Shown here piece by piece: positions 56,084 to 64,000 of a stretch of 64,000 nt of DNA (position 1 is its first letter; the number at the start of each line of letters is the position of its first letter). The notes under the pieces were generated by a model. It was given only the letters and a program-made list of their open reading frames with translations, did no database searches and was not told the DNA's origin. Origin of the DNA: Croceicoccus bisphenolivorans (GTDB taxonomy: Bacteria; Pseudomonadota; Alphaproteobacteria; Sphingomonadales; Sphingomonadaceae); NCBI RefSeq assembly GCF_001634625.1, contig NZ_LRSE01000014.1, forward strand, positions 1 to 64,000, given 5' to 3'. Position numbers and translations under genes: made by a program.

Positions 56084-57961
56084 TTAATTCCGGCCGTCGA
56101 CATAGCGGGCGAAGCGGCCCGCGATGATGGCTGCTGCAACCGGATAGAGGATTTCGGCGCGGCCGTGCACCGTGGGCCGGTCGGGCCATTTGTCGAGCAG
56201 TTCGACAGCGCGGTCGACATCCACGATCTGCGACATCATCGGATCGTCGGCGATCCGCTCCAGCTCCACCCGCATTTCCGGCAGGTAGGGCGTGTTGCGC
56301 TGGTGCCAGTCGACCCCGTGCAGCCCGTAATTCACGTTCGTGCGCTGCGCTTCGGGCAGCTTGTCCATCGCCATGCGCCGCGCCAGCCAGCGCATCTGGC
56401 CATCCCGCACGAACTGCTGCGTCGGGATCGACAGGCAGAATTCGATCAGCGGGCGATAGCGCGGAATGCCGCGCAGCCGGAAACCGTGGAGCTGTTCGAT
56501 GGCATAGACCATCTCTCCGCCCGAACTGGCCTGACGCCAGAACACTTCCACGAACTGTTCGTGAGAGCGGAACCATTCGCGCTCTCCGAAAAACTCTGCA
56601 CGCCGTTCTTGAATCTGTAGCCGTTCCATGACTTCGGGCCGGATCAGCGGCTTTTCCGCCGGTCCGTGAACCAGCGTGCGCAGCGCGCCGCGCACGGCGG
56701 CGGGCAGCATCGGCAGCAGCGAACGTGCCGCCAGCTTGCGCAGCATCGAACGGTCGTCACCCGGAAAGTCGCGCAGCACGCGCCACAATTCGATCCATTT
56801 GCCGCGTCGCATGAATTCGACGAAGGCCCAGCGCCCGTCGTTGCTGAACGTCTGGTTCCCGAATTCCCCGGTAAACAGCCAGTCGCACCCGGCATCGGCA
56901 GCCGCCTGCCACGGCCCGTGCATTTCGACCAGCGAATAGGCAGGGTATGCCGCATCCCCGGCAAGGAAGTAATCTTCCAGCCGGTGTGCGAAATTGATCC
57001 CCTCATTCTGCACGAAATGCGGCTGCAGGCGTGGATAACGCTGTGCCAGTGCTTCAACTGCGGGACGGTCCGACGCGAAATGCCCTGCCGATACGTTGCC
57101 GTGATCGCCGGGCATCGGTTCGAACGTGAAGCTTTGCAGTTTCTGACCTTCGGCCATCTGCGCCATGCATTCCACCGCGATGAGTGGGGAATCGAGACCG
57201 CCGGACAGGAAGATGCCCGGCTTGCGCGCGGGGCGGAGGGCGGAGCGTACCGCATCGGCGAGATGCCGGCTGGCCGCGTCGACATAGTCGGCATCGCTGG
57301 CAAGCCGCGTCCGGCCGATCGCGTGCGGATCGTACCAGCGGTCTACCTCGGCCTTGCCATGGTCGATCGTTACTACAGCGCCCTGCGGCGTGCGGTTGAT
57401 ACCTTCGAAGAAATGGCTGTCGCCTTGCACCGTCGCGAGACTGGACAGCGCCTCGGCATAGAGGTCGGGGTTGCCGACCTTGGGGAAGCCCGCCGCGAAG
57501 ATCGGGCGCGGGACCGATGCGGCCAGCGTGACCGTACCGTCACTGGCCCAGAACAGCGAATGAACCGACCATGGTGCGCGCGACAGCCGCAAAGTTGCAG
57601 GACCCTGCACGATGATCGCGGCATAGTCGCCGATCAGCCGTCGTTCGGCGGCATTGCCCCAGCGTTCGAAGGCCGCGCCGTAGAGGGATGCGAAACCCGT
57701 ATCGCCGGAAAGGTGCAGCTCTGCCGCGATTTCGTCGCTGTTGTCGACCCAGCCGACGAAGGCGACAGGAAGGCCGGAAGGAGTGCGGGCGGCCTGCCAT
57801 CCGCGCACAGGGCGGGCGCGCGGGCCTGCCATTTGGGCGATGACGCCGGTATCGAGGTCTTCGCTATCGGCTGCACCGCCCGAAAGCAGGCCCAGCGAAA
57901 ACGCAATACGCGACAGATCGTACCGGGAATCGCCTCCCCAGTCCAAACCTGCCGCGATCAT
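56084..57961 (-). CDS. Asparagine-synthase-like cyclase of the RiPP cluster (LasC-like)
   Basis: A 625-residue AsnB-like enzyme. The N-terminal glutaminase-like domain has no catalytic Cys2 (it begins MIAAGLDWGGD), so it cannot use glutamine and is the RiPP-type rather than true asparagine synthase. The PP-loop is FLSGGLDSPLIAVECMAQ, then DWLFTGEFGNQTFSNDG and RGIPRYRPLIEFCLSI. In lasso peptides this enzyme (McjC) activates an Asp or Glu side chain as an acyl-AMP and closes the ring. Here the partner precursor has no Asp/Glu in the likely core. The start at 57961 has no Shine-Dalgarno: an AT-rich leader (CCATAATTTATTGC) directly precedes it. Confidence 0.9.
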   Translation of the reverse strand: MIAAGLDWGGDSRYDLSRIAFSLGLLSGGAADSEDLDTGVIAQMAGPRARPVRGWQAARTPSGLPVAFVGWVDNSDEIAAELHLSGDTGFASLYGAAFERWGNAAERRLIGDYAAIIVQGPATLRLSRAPWSVHSLFWASDGTVTLAASVPRPIFAAGFPKVGNPDLYAEALSSLATVQGDSHFFEGINRTPQGAVVTIDHGKAEVDRWYDPHAIGRTRLASDADYVDAASRHLADAVRSALRPARKPGIFLSGGLDSPLIAVECMAQMAEGQKLQSFTFEPMPGDHGNVSAGHFASDRPAVEALAQRYPRLQPHFVQNEGINFAHRLEDYFLAGDAAYPAYSLVEMHGPWQAAADAGCDWLFTGEFGNQTFSNDGRWAFVEFMRRGKWIELWRVLRDFPGDDRSMLRKLAARSLLPMLPAAVRGALRTLVHGPAEKPLIRPEVMERLQIQERRAEFFGEREWFRSHEQFVEVFWRQASSGGEMVYAIEQLHGFRLRGIPRYRPLIEFCLSIPTQQFVRDGQMRWLARRMAMDKLPEAQRTNVNYGLHGVDWHQRNTPYLPEMRVELERIADDPMMSQIVDVDRAVELLDKWPDRPTVHGRAEILYPVAAAIIAGRFARYVDGRN

Positions 57962-58017
57962 TGCAATAAATTATGGATTATCTGGCCAGCCGAAAACGAT
58001 CGCTGCCAGCAAGCCGG

Positions 58018-58143
58018 TCAGCTGAATGCGTTGCTGATGCTCGGCGTCTGGTTCGTGCCGGTGCCAGCGTTAGCGACATCGCGCAGAGTGCCGACAGTCT
58101 TGAGTTCCGGCTTCGTCCAGCGACGGTCGGTCTTGTTCTGCAT
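58018..58143 (-). CDS. Lasso-type RiPP precursor peptide
   Basis: A 41-residue peptide, start ATG 58143 with AAGGA 10 bases before, stop TGA at 58018. The leader shows W9-x2-P12-x-L14-x3-G18 (RRWTKPELKTVG), the motif read by PqqD-like RRE proteins of lasso clusters (YxxPxLxxxG with Trp for Tyr). The core is probably GTGTNQTPSISNAFS (27-41) or starts at Ala26. Unlike lasso peptides, it has no Asp or Glu at ring positions 7-9; the only nearby acid is Asp22, and the penultimate leader Thr is missing (Ala/Asn instead). Ser41 is the C-terminal residue, the target of paeninodin-type kinases. It lies between the protease and cyclase genes. Confidence 0.85.
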   Translation of the reverse strand: MQNKTDRRWTKPELKTVGTLRDVANAGTGTNQTPSISNAFS

Positions 58144-58226
58144 GACCCACTAATCCTTGTCTTATAGAGGGGCGTCCGAACAAGCGAACGACCGGTTTAC
58201 CATTGGCGTTTACAACCGCGAGAATA

Positions 58227-58685
58227 TCAGACGGTTCCGCTTTTGCAATTGCGAGAACGAAAATTCTTCCGAAATTGCAGAAGGCTGGCGTAATTTTCCC
58301 CCCGGTCGCCAAGAATCTTGTGTCCGTTCCAATCGACCCAGGCGTGCAGATCGTCAGCATCCCCGCGCCTTGAAACCGGCATGAAACCGATGGTTACGGT
58401 GCTACTGATACCGCGACGGGCAAGCATCCATTGCAGTCCGATCGCCTGTGGCAGGCAGATCGTGCCGGGCAGCCGGAAGCTGCCTCGCCGGATCGCGGCA
58501 ACGCATTGGCGCACGGTCAGTTCGGTGTTGCCGTTCGCATCTGCAGCATCGCGGTTGGCGCTATTTTCGGGCGTTTGCGAATCTCCGAGCAGCCCTTTCC
58601 ACCGCGCGAGCGGAACGAACCGGACCAGCATTCGCGCCGCGATCAGCAGCATCATGGCCTCCAGCGTTCGGAGGCGGACGGGCAT
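58227..58685 (-). CDS. Lasso-type leader peptidase (B2, transglutaminase-like)
   Basis: A 152-residue cysteine protease of the lasso B2 family. The catalytic Cys is Cys77 in LPGTICLPQAIGLQWMLARR, and His114 in DDLHAWVDWNG; Asp127 could complete the triad. The hydrophobic N-terminus (EAMMLLIAARMLVRFVPLAR) is as in other B2 proteins. It cleaves the leader when guided by the RRE protein. It overlaps the PqqD-like gene by one base. The end (RKNFRSRNCKSGTV) is slightly unusual and the GC content falls there. Confidence 0.88.
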   Translation of the reverse strand: MPVRLRTLEAMMLLIAARMLVRFVPLARWKGLLGDSQTPENSANRDAADANGNTELTVRQCVAAIRRGSFRLPGTICLPQAIGLQWMLARRGISSTVTIGFMPVSRRGDADDLHAWVDWNGHKILGDRGENYASLLQFRKNFRSRNCKSGTV

Positions 58686-58960
58686 CAGGGGGCGGCCTTT
58701 TCCTCGATCAGGCCGGCATCGGCAAGGCTTGCCAGAAAGGCGTCGACATCGGCGGCGATCGCTTCGGGTGTTTCATCGAATTCGCGGGCCAGCGTGTTAA
58801 CGATATCGGCGCGTCCGCGATTTCCGTCGATCGTTCGCCAGATTGCAAGGCCGCTGTCTTCGAGGGAATAGAAATTTCCCGTCGCGGTGTTCATCAGGAC
58901 GAGTTCGCCGTCGACCTCCGTCTCGACGAAACTGCCTTCGCATTTGGTTATCGTGGTCAT
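58685..58960 (-). CDS. PqqD-like RRE protein of the RiPP cluster (B1)
   Basis: A 91-residue PqqD-family protein. [20 protein letters not shown] and [20 protein letters not shown] are typical of stand-alone RiPP recognition elements. It binds the precursor leader (WxxPxL motif) and presents it to the B2 protease. It overlaps the kinase gene by four bases (ATGA) and B2 by one base (TGATG), so all three are tightly co-translated. Confidence 0.9.
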   Translation of the reverse strand: MTTITKCEGSFVETEVDGELVLMNTATGNFYSLEDSGLAIWRTIDGNRGRADIVNTLAREFDETPEAIAADVDAFLASLADAGLIEEKAAP

Positions 58961-59814
58961 CCTGCCGCGACCTCTGCCACCTTTGCGAACAGGAAATCAA
59001 TCGATTCCGCGAAACGGACCGGGTCCAGCGGGCGCACGTAACGGTAAGCCGGTACGCTGTTGGCGAGCGCCGCGATGGCGCGCAGCCGGCCGCCATGGTC
59101 CAGCCCCTGCGCCACGGCGTGATAGTCGGCCGTATAGTGATCATCGTCCAGCAAGGCGATGCGCGCTGCCCCGCGAACGGCATCGAATGCAGGCTCCTCA
59201 CCCACGACAAGCGAGACGATCGCGCCAAGCGGCACCGGACCGTCCAGTTCGCTGCCCCCTTCGGTCGCGAAGAACTTGGGATAGGCTTCGGAAACGAGCT
59301 GCAGGCCCGACATGCCGGTCAGTTCGAGCGAATCGGGCCAGAGCTTGAGCCGCTTGTGCCCCGGCAGGACCAACGGCCGCGGGCCGGACATGTCGAGGAC
59401 CACAGTATCGTCGGCCACGATAGGCAGGCCGCGCTGGCGAAGGCCGGCGACCGTGGTCGACTTGCCCGCCCCCGCCGCGCCGGTAAACGCGATTGCCACG
59501 CCGCCGATCTCCACGGCAGAGGCGTGGACCGGCAGGAACCCGTTGATTGCGGCGATCGCTGCATAAACCGATCCGGCCAGAAGCAGTTCGAGCGTTCCGG
59601 CCTTTTCCGGATCGTCCATCTGCACCGTGATGCCGGCGCCCTTGCGGTAATGGCAGGCAAGGCCAGCTTCGCGGATCAGGAATTCGTCACCGACAAGGTT
59701 GTTCTGGCCAGGGGGCACGTGGATGCCGCGCACGCTGTCTGCCACGGGGCCGTGGCAGACGCGCGTTTCCCGTTCCATCACCGCCATCGGCGAAATTTCC
59801 GAACTGGTGTTCAA
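58957..59814 (-). CDS. HprK-like peptide serine kinase of the RiPP cluster
   Basis: A 285-residue protein with an HPr kinase/phosphatase-like fold. The P-loop is [11 protein letters not shown] (residues 110-120), His97 is in [12 protein letters not shown], and Asp135-Asp136 are in [10 protein letters not shown]. Homologs in the paeninodin cluster (Paenibacillus) and in Sphingobium/Thermobacillus clusters phosphorylate the C-terminal serine of lasso precursors. The precursor of this cluster ends in Ser, so the same reaction is likely. It is the first gene of the cluster; the upstream 225 bases to rpe must contain the promoter. Confidence 0.85.
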   Translation of the reverse strand: MNTSSEISPMAVMERETRVCHGPVADSVRGIHVPPGQNNLVGDEFLIREAGLACHYRKGAGITVQMDDPEKAGTLELLLAGSVYAAIAAINGFLPVHASAVEIGGVAIAFTGAAGAGKSTTVAGLRQRGLPIVADDTVVLDMSGPRPLVLPGHKRLKLWPDSLELTGMSGLQLVSEAYPKFFATEGGSELDGPVPLGAIVSLVVGEEPAFDAVRGAARIALLDDDHYTADYHAVAQGLDHGGRLRAIAALANSVPAYRYVRPLDPVRFAESIDFLFAKVAEVAAG

Positions 59815-60039
59815 GCCCGTCCCTCACGTGGCCGCCCGTATGCCGGACGGCGGATCAGCCGCCGCGCGGCGTTAACCCTCTGCAGAAGCGGAAACAAGCA
59901 GCCCGTGCCGGTTGTGCCGTGGCGGCGCAGGCCGGAAGCAAGCGGCTGGTCGTCATACCACCTCTGCCGGCCGGTGGAATGTGGACAGAGCTTCGTTCCG
60001 GCTTGTGGCGCTTTGGTGGAGTGGAGTAATTCGGCCCGC

Positions 60040-60705
60040 ATGCCCACACCTCTTATTTCACCATCCATCCTGTCCGCCGATTTCGCAAAGCTGGGCGAGG
60101 AAGTTGCCGCGATCGATGCCGCCGGTGCCGACTGGATCCATGTCGATGTCATGGACGGGCATTTCGTGCCCAACATCACGATCGGCCCCGCCGTGGTGAA
60201 GGCGCTTCGCCCGCACACGAAGAAGATCTTCGACGTGCACCTGATGATCAGCCCGGTGGACCTCTATCTTGAGGAATTCGCCGCCGCGGGTGCGGACATC
60301 ATCACCGTCCATCCCGAAGCAGGGCCGCACGTCCACCGCACGGTGCAGGCGATCAAGGGGCTGGGCAAGATGGCGGGCATCTCGCTCAATCCCGCAACGC
60401 CGGCCAAGATGCTGGACTACCTGATCGACGACATCGACCTTGTTCTGGTGATGAGCGTCAATCCCGGTTTCGGCGGGCAGAGCTTCATCCATTCCCAGCT
60501 TCGCAAGATCGAGGCGGTACGCAAGATGATCGACAAGTCGGGCCGCGACATCCGGCTGGAAGTCGACGGAGGCGTGAATGCCGAAACCGCAAAACTGTGC
60601 GTCGACGCGGGTGCGGACGTGCTGGTCGCAGGTTCCGCCACCTTCAAGGGCGGGCCGGACATGTACGCGAAAAACATCGCCGCGCTGAAAGCGGCGGGGG
60701 GCTGA
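60040..60705 (+). CDS. rpe: Ribulose-phosphate 3-epimerase
   Basis: A 221-residue TIM-barrel enzyme of the pentose phosphate pathway, interconverting ribulose-5-phosphate and xylulose-5-phosphate. Visible motifs are [61 protein letters not shown] and [10 protein letters not shown]. Start ATG 60040 follows a GGAGTGGAG sequence at some distance. The heparinase-like gene starts 8 bases after the stop. Confidence 0.97.
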   Translation: MPTPLISPSILSADFAKLGEEVAAIDAAGADWIHVDVMDGHFVPNITIGPAVVKALRPHTKKIFDVHLMISPVDLYLEEFAAAGADIITVHPEAGPHVHRTVQAIKGLGKMAGISLNPATPAKMLDYLIDDIDLVLVMSVNPGFGGQSFIHSQLRKIEAVRKMIDKSGRDIRLEVDGGVNAETAKLCVDAGADVLVAGSATFKGGPDMYAKNIAALKAAGG

Positions 60706-60712
60706 TGATCGC

Positions 60713-62545
60713 ATGGGTGTCGAGCCATCCGACCTCGGCTCTGGCAAGCGCAGCGGCACTGTTCAGCCGCGCCGGGCCATACCCTTGAGCATGAACGATG
60801 GCGATGCCGGGCTGGTCGAACCTGCGGCGATGCTCGCCGACCCCGCGGGCGAGCCCGAACTGGCCGATCTTGCCCCGCCGCGCCTTGGCATGGTCGACGG
60901 GGCGATGCGGTTTCTTTACGCGCGCGGGGTTTCGGCGCGCAATCTGGTGCGCCCGTTCCACAAGCCGTCGCGCCTGCGCATTCTTGCCACGGTGGACGAA
61001 CCCGTGCCGGGCGAGCGGGCGGCGGGCATGGCGCTTCGCGCAGGGCACTTCACCATCGCGGGCAAGCGGATCGGGACGGACGCGGCCGATTATTCCAGCA
61101 CTGCGCTTGGCCCTCCGGTGGCGCGCGCGATCCACGGCTTTACGTGGCTGGCGGATCTGGAGGCGGCGGGAACGCGCGACAAGGTTGCGCCGGTGGGGGA
61201 GGAGATCCTGCGCCGCTGGCTGCTCGTCAATTCCGAGATCGGCGAAGGGGTGGCATGGGATGTGGGTCACACCGGCCTGCGTGTTCTCAACTGGCTGATC
61301 CATGCGCCGCTGATCCTGTCGGGCAATGATCGGGCGTTCAGGGCCAGCGTGCTCAAGCACCTTTCCAGGACCGCGCTGTGGCTCGACCGGCAGGTGGGCC
61401 GTGCGCACGGCGCGCGAGAAGCGCTTCCGGCATGGGCGGCGATCACCGCCGCCGGCCTGCTGCTGCCCGATGGCAAACCGCGCCGCCTTTACGGAGAGGC
61501 GGGGCTGATCGCCGCACTGGGCGATGCGGTGGGAGAGGATGGCGGCATGCTGTCGCGCTCTCCCGTCGATCAGGTGGAGGCGATCACGCTGCTGCTGCGG
61601 CTGGCCGCATGTTACCGTGCCTGTCGGCGCGAGCCGCCCGCGCAGTTGCAGGTCATGCTTTCTCTGCTGACGCCCGCACTGCTGTCGCTGACCCATGCCG
61701 ATGGTTCGCTGGGCAGCTGGCAGGGCAGTGCGCCGCTTTCCGCCGATATGGTCACGATGCTGGCCGAAGTCGCCGATCCGCGCGCAAGGCCGCTGCATGA
61801 CGTGCAGCACTGGGGCTATCACCGGCTTCAGGCGCGCCAGTCGGTCGTGCAGATCGATGCCGCGCCGCCGCCGTCCGGGCGCGTGGCGACGGGGGCCTGC
61901 GCCTCCACCCTTGCGTTCGAATTCAGCCACCGCGACCAGCGTATCGTCGTCAATTGCGGCGGCGCTGCACTGGCGGGCGCTGCCGTGCCGCGCCGGATCG
62001 AGGATGGGCTGCGCTCCAGCGCCGCGCATTCCACGCTGACGCTGGCCGATGCCGATTCCACGCCGGTGGAGCCGCAGGGCAAACTGGGCTCCGGGGTCAA
62101 GACGGTGACGCTGGATCGCGGCAGCGAAGGCGGGACGAAAGTGCTGGCCGCGTCTCACGACGGGTATGTCGGCAGGCACGGCCTGTTCCACGAACGGCGG
62201 CTTGCTCTGTCAGCCGACGGTACGGTGCTGGAGGGTATCGACGGACTGATGCCGCGCGGGCGCAAGGCGAAGCGCGGCGCCCACCCCTATGCCATCCGCT
62301 TCCACCTGGGGCAGGGGATAGAGATCGGGCACCAGCTGGAGGGCGAGAGCGGGCGCGGGCTGGCGCTGGCCATGCCGGACGGGTCGTACTGGCAGTTCCG
62401 CACCGACGCCGGCGCGCTGGACGTGGAAGATTCGCTGTGGGTCGATGCCGGTGGCCATCCACGGCAGATCCGGCAGCTTGTCGCCAGCGGTAACATCGAA
62501 CGCGAAGGCGGCGAAATCGGCTGGTCGTTCAGGCGGATGGGGTAA
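60713..62545 (+). CDS. Heparinase II/III family protein
   Basis: A 610-residue protein of the heparinase II/III-like family. The N-terminal toroid (alpha-helical, about residues 100-380, with [20 protein letters not shown] and [20 protein letters not shown]) is followed by a beta-sandwich domain (from about 390, with [20 protein letters not shown] and [20 protein letters not shown]). No clear signal peptide is visible at the 60713 start. Members are lyases of glycosaminoglycans, alginate or similar uronates; the substrate is unknown, and conserved linkage to rpe and purH in sphingomonads suggests a housekeeping role. Confidence 0.87.
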   Translation: MGVEPSDLGSGKRSGTVQPRRAIPLSMNDGDAGLVEPAAMLADPAGEPELADLAPPRLGMVDGAMRFLYARGVSARNLVRPFHKPSRLRILATVDEPVPGERAAGMALRAGHFTIAGKRIGTDAADYSSTALGPPVARAIHGFTWLADLEAAGTRDKVAPVGEEILRRWLLVNSEIGEGVAWDVGHTGLRVLNWLIHAPLILSGNDRAFRASVLKHLSRTALWLDRQVGRAHGAREALPAWAAITAAGLLLPDGKPRRLYGEAGLIAALGDAVGEDGGMLSRSPVDQVEAITLLLRLAACYRACRREPPAQLQVMLSLLTPALLSLTHADGSLGSWQGSAPLSADMVTMLAEVADPRARPLHDVQHWGYHRLQARQSVVQIDAAPPPSGRVATGACASTLAFEFSHRDQRIVVNCGGAALAGAAVPRRIEDGLRSSAAHSTLTLADADSTPVEPQGKLGSGVKTVTLDRGSEGGTKVLAASHDGYVGRHGLFHERRLALSADGTVLEGIDGLMPRGRKAKRGAHPYAIRFHLGQGIEIGHQLEGESGRGLALAMPDGSYWQFRTDAGALDVEDSLWVDAGGHPRQIRQLVASGNIEREGGEIGWSFRRMG

Positions 62546-62675
62546 ACCCGCCCTTTTCGGCCCTGCGGGTTCTTGCGGCGGGCGAGGGCAGGCACTAGAG
62601 GCACGCGGCACACATTGCAGTTGCGAAACACGCAAACCTCCTGAAGCCGCCAGATCCTTGAAAGGCCCGCCCACC

Positions 62676-64000
62676 ATGGAAAAACCGATCACCGTCCGCC
62701 GCGCACTCCTGTCGGTATCGGACAAGACCGGACTGGTGGAACTGGGCAAGGCACTGGCCGCGCGCGGTGTGGAACTGGTGTCGACCGGCGGCACGTCCAA
62801 GGCGCTGCGCGATGCGGGCCTTGCGGTGAAGGACGTATCCGACATCACCGGCTTTCCGGAAATGATGGACGGGCGGGTGAAGACGCTGCACCCGATGGTC
62901 CACGGCGGGCTGCTTTCGGTGCGTGACAATCCCGAACACGCCGCCGCGATGGAAGAACACGGCATCGGCGCGATCGATCTCGTCGTCGTGAACCTCTACC
63001 CGTTCGTGAAGACGGTGGCATCGGGCGCGGACCGCGACACCGTGATCGAGAATATCGACATCGGCGGCCCGTCGATGGTGCGTTCGGCGGCCAAGAACCA
63101 CGACTATGTCGCGATCGTCACCGATCCTGACGATTACGGTGCGCTGGTCACCGAACTGGACGCGGGCGTCGGGGCGACCGGCCGCGATTTCCGCAAGATG
63201 CTGGCGGCCAAGGCCTTTGCGGCCACCGCTGCTTACGATTCCGCGATTTCCAGCTGGTTCGCCTATGCCGACCAGAACCAGAAGTTCCCGCCGCGCCGCA
63301 CGATGGCGGCGAAGCTGGATTCGACGCTTCGCTATGGCGAAAACCCGCATCAGGATGCCGCGCTTTACATCCCCGAGGCGCCGCACGTGTCTGGCCTGCC
63401 GCAGGCAGTGCAGGTGCAGGGCAAGGAACTGTCCTACAACAATTACAACGATGCGAACGCCGCGCTGGAACTGTGCGCCGAATTCCGTGACGGTCCGCCC
63501 ACCGTCGTCATCGTCAAGCATGCCAACCCCTGCGGCGTCGCCACGGCCGACACGCTGGCAGAGGCGTGGGACAAGGCTCTGGCCTGCGATTCGGTGTCCG
63601 CGTTTGGCGGCATCGTCGCGGTGAACCGCCCGCTTGACGTAGCCACGGCAGAAGCGATCACGCAGATCTTCACGGAAGTCGTTGTTGCCCCCGATGCGAG
63701 CGAGGAAGCCAAGGCGGTCTTTGCCAAGAAGAAGAACCTGCGCCTGCTGCTGCTGTCGGATGGCCTGCCCGATCCGCGCCGCCCGGGCCAGACCGTTGCG
63801 GTGATCGCCGGCGGCATCCTGCAGCAGGACCGCGACAACCGCGCCATAACGGCAGACGATCTGAAGATCGTGACCAGGCGCGAGCCGACCGAGCAGGAAC
63901 TGAAGGACTGCCTGTTCGCGTGGACCGTTGCCCGCCACGTGAAATCGAATGCCATCGTCTATGCCAAGGACGGGCAGACCGCAGGCATCGGCGCGGGCCA
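62676..64000 (+). CDS. purH: Bifunctional AICAR transformylase / IMP cyclohydrolase (3' end outside the window)
   Basis: The first 441 residues or so of the enzyme for the last two steps of IMP synthesis. The N-terminal IMP cyclohydrolase domain has [33 protein letters not shown], and [20 protein letters not shown]. The transformylase part has [34 protein letters not shown] and KHANPCGVA. The frame is open to the window edge. AAAGG lies before ATG 62676. It follows the heparinase-like gene after 130 bases. Confidence 0.97.
   Translation, partial: MEKPITVRRALLSVSDKTGLVELGKALAARGVELVSTGGTSKALRDAGLAVKDVSDITGFPEMMDGRVKTLHPMVHGGLLSVRDNPEHAAAMEEHGIGAIDLVVVNLYPFVKTVASGADRDTVIENIDIGGPSMVRSAAKNHDYVAIVTDPDDYGALVTELDAGVGATGRDFRKMLAAKAFAATAAYDSAISSWFAYADQNQKFPPRRTMAAKLDSTLRYGENPHQDAALYIPEAPHVSGLPQAVQVQGKELSYNNYNDANAALELCAEFRDGPPTVVIVKHANPCGVATADTLAEAWDKALACDSVSAFGGIVAVNRPLDVATAEAITQIFTEVVVAPDASEEAKAVFAKKKNLRLLLLSDGLPDPRRPGQTVAVIAGGILQQDRDNRAITADDLKIVTRREPTEQELKDCLFAWTVARHVKSNAIVYAKDGQTAGIGAG

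Noticed and set aside
56084-57961. A true glutamine-dependent asparagine synthetase
   Set aside because: There is no Cys at position 2 and the gene lies between the precursor and exporter genes, so it is the RiPP-type cyclase.
57973-58167. A 64-residue plus-strand open frame in the precursor region
   Set aside because: The minus-strand peptide with leader motif and ribosome-binding site explains the region; this frame has no such signs.
58843-60705. A 620-residue plus-strand open frame ending with rpe
   Set aside because: The first two thirds are antisense to the kinase and RRE genes; only the part from 60040 is Rpe.
60644-62191. A 515-residue minus-strand open frame
   Set aside because: Antisense to the heparinase II/III gene, with Arg/Gln/His-rich composition of a shadow frame.
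62546-62675. A riboswitch before purH
   Set aside because: I saw no guanine-riboswitch core or other conserved fold in the 130 bases.

Overview
The window is GC-rich, gene-dense and chromosomal. It looks like a member of the Sphingomonadales (alphaproteobacteria), and the gene set recalls Croceicoccus, Novosphingobium or Altererythrobacter, although the genus cannot be fixed from sequence reading alone. The evidence is the PhyR/NepR/EcfG general stress cassette, the rpe - heparinase II/III - purH linkage, the ileS-lspA-DUF3035 linkage, the polyhydroxyalkanoate genes, and a RiPP cluster of the kind known from sphingomonads. No insertion sequence, prophage, CRISPR array or rRNA was seen. Two tRNA genes, Thr(CGT) and Cys(GCA), lie side by side on the minus strand.

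Layout. 1-5.5 kb: the end of an OmpA-family porin, a TPR-sulfotransferase, a small lipoprotein, an orphan HTH protein and a TbpB-like lipoprotein. 5.6-10.4 kb: tRNAs, an AlaC-type aminotransferase, PHA synthase and a phasin with a putative PhaR-type operator. 10.5-16.6 kb: clpS, lptFG, a small lipoprotein, a sterol desaturase-like hydroxylase, a YghO-like protein and a stand-alone receiver. 16.9-21.5 kb: a Crp/Fnr regulator with Fnr-like cysteines and the general stress module (phyR, a CHASE-HWE kinase, nepR, ecfG). 21.5-33.3 kb: AI-2E transporter, sodB, glmM-DUF1272-thiD, a LOG-like protein, etfBA, sucC, an inositol monophosphatase-like enzyme, an OmpA/glycine-zipper lipoprotein and a CNNM/CBS protein. 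33.3-41.0 kb: a minus-strand run gpmA-purE-purK-folA-ribF-ileS-lspA-DUF3035. 41-46.6 kb: an entericidin-like lipoprotein, cold-shock protein, and the branched-chain oxo-acid dehydrogenase operon (E1alpha-E1beta-E2) divergent from an Lrp/AsnC regulator. 46.6-53 kb: a two-component pair, mtnP, a ClC channel, an M20 amidohydrolase and a DUF2141 protein. 53.1-59.8 kb: a lasso-type RiPP cluster (kinase, PqqD-like RRE, protease, precursor, asparagine-synthase-like cyclase, ABC exporter, nucleotidyltransferase). 60-64 kb: rpe, heparinase II/III and the 5' part of purH.

Two observations stand out. First, the RiPP cluster encodes a 41-residue precursor too short for the usual ORF length cut-off. It has a lasso-type leader motif and a C-terminal serine next to an HprK-like kinase gene, but no Asp/Glu in the likely core where a lasso macrolactam would need its acceptor. 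Second, at least five sites match GGAAC-N16/17-CGTT, the EcfG promoter consensus. They precede phyR, nepR-ecfG, a stand-alone receiver, an entericidin-like lipoprotein and an OmpA/glycine-zipper lipoprotein, so the stress sigma factor and several of its likely targets, mostly envelope proteins, sit in the same 64 kb.
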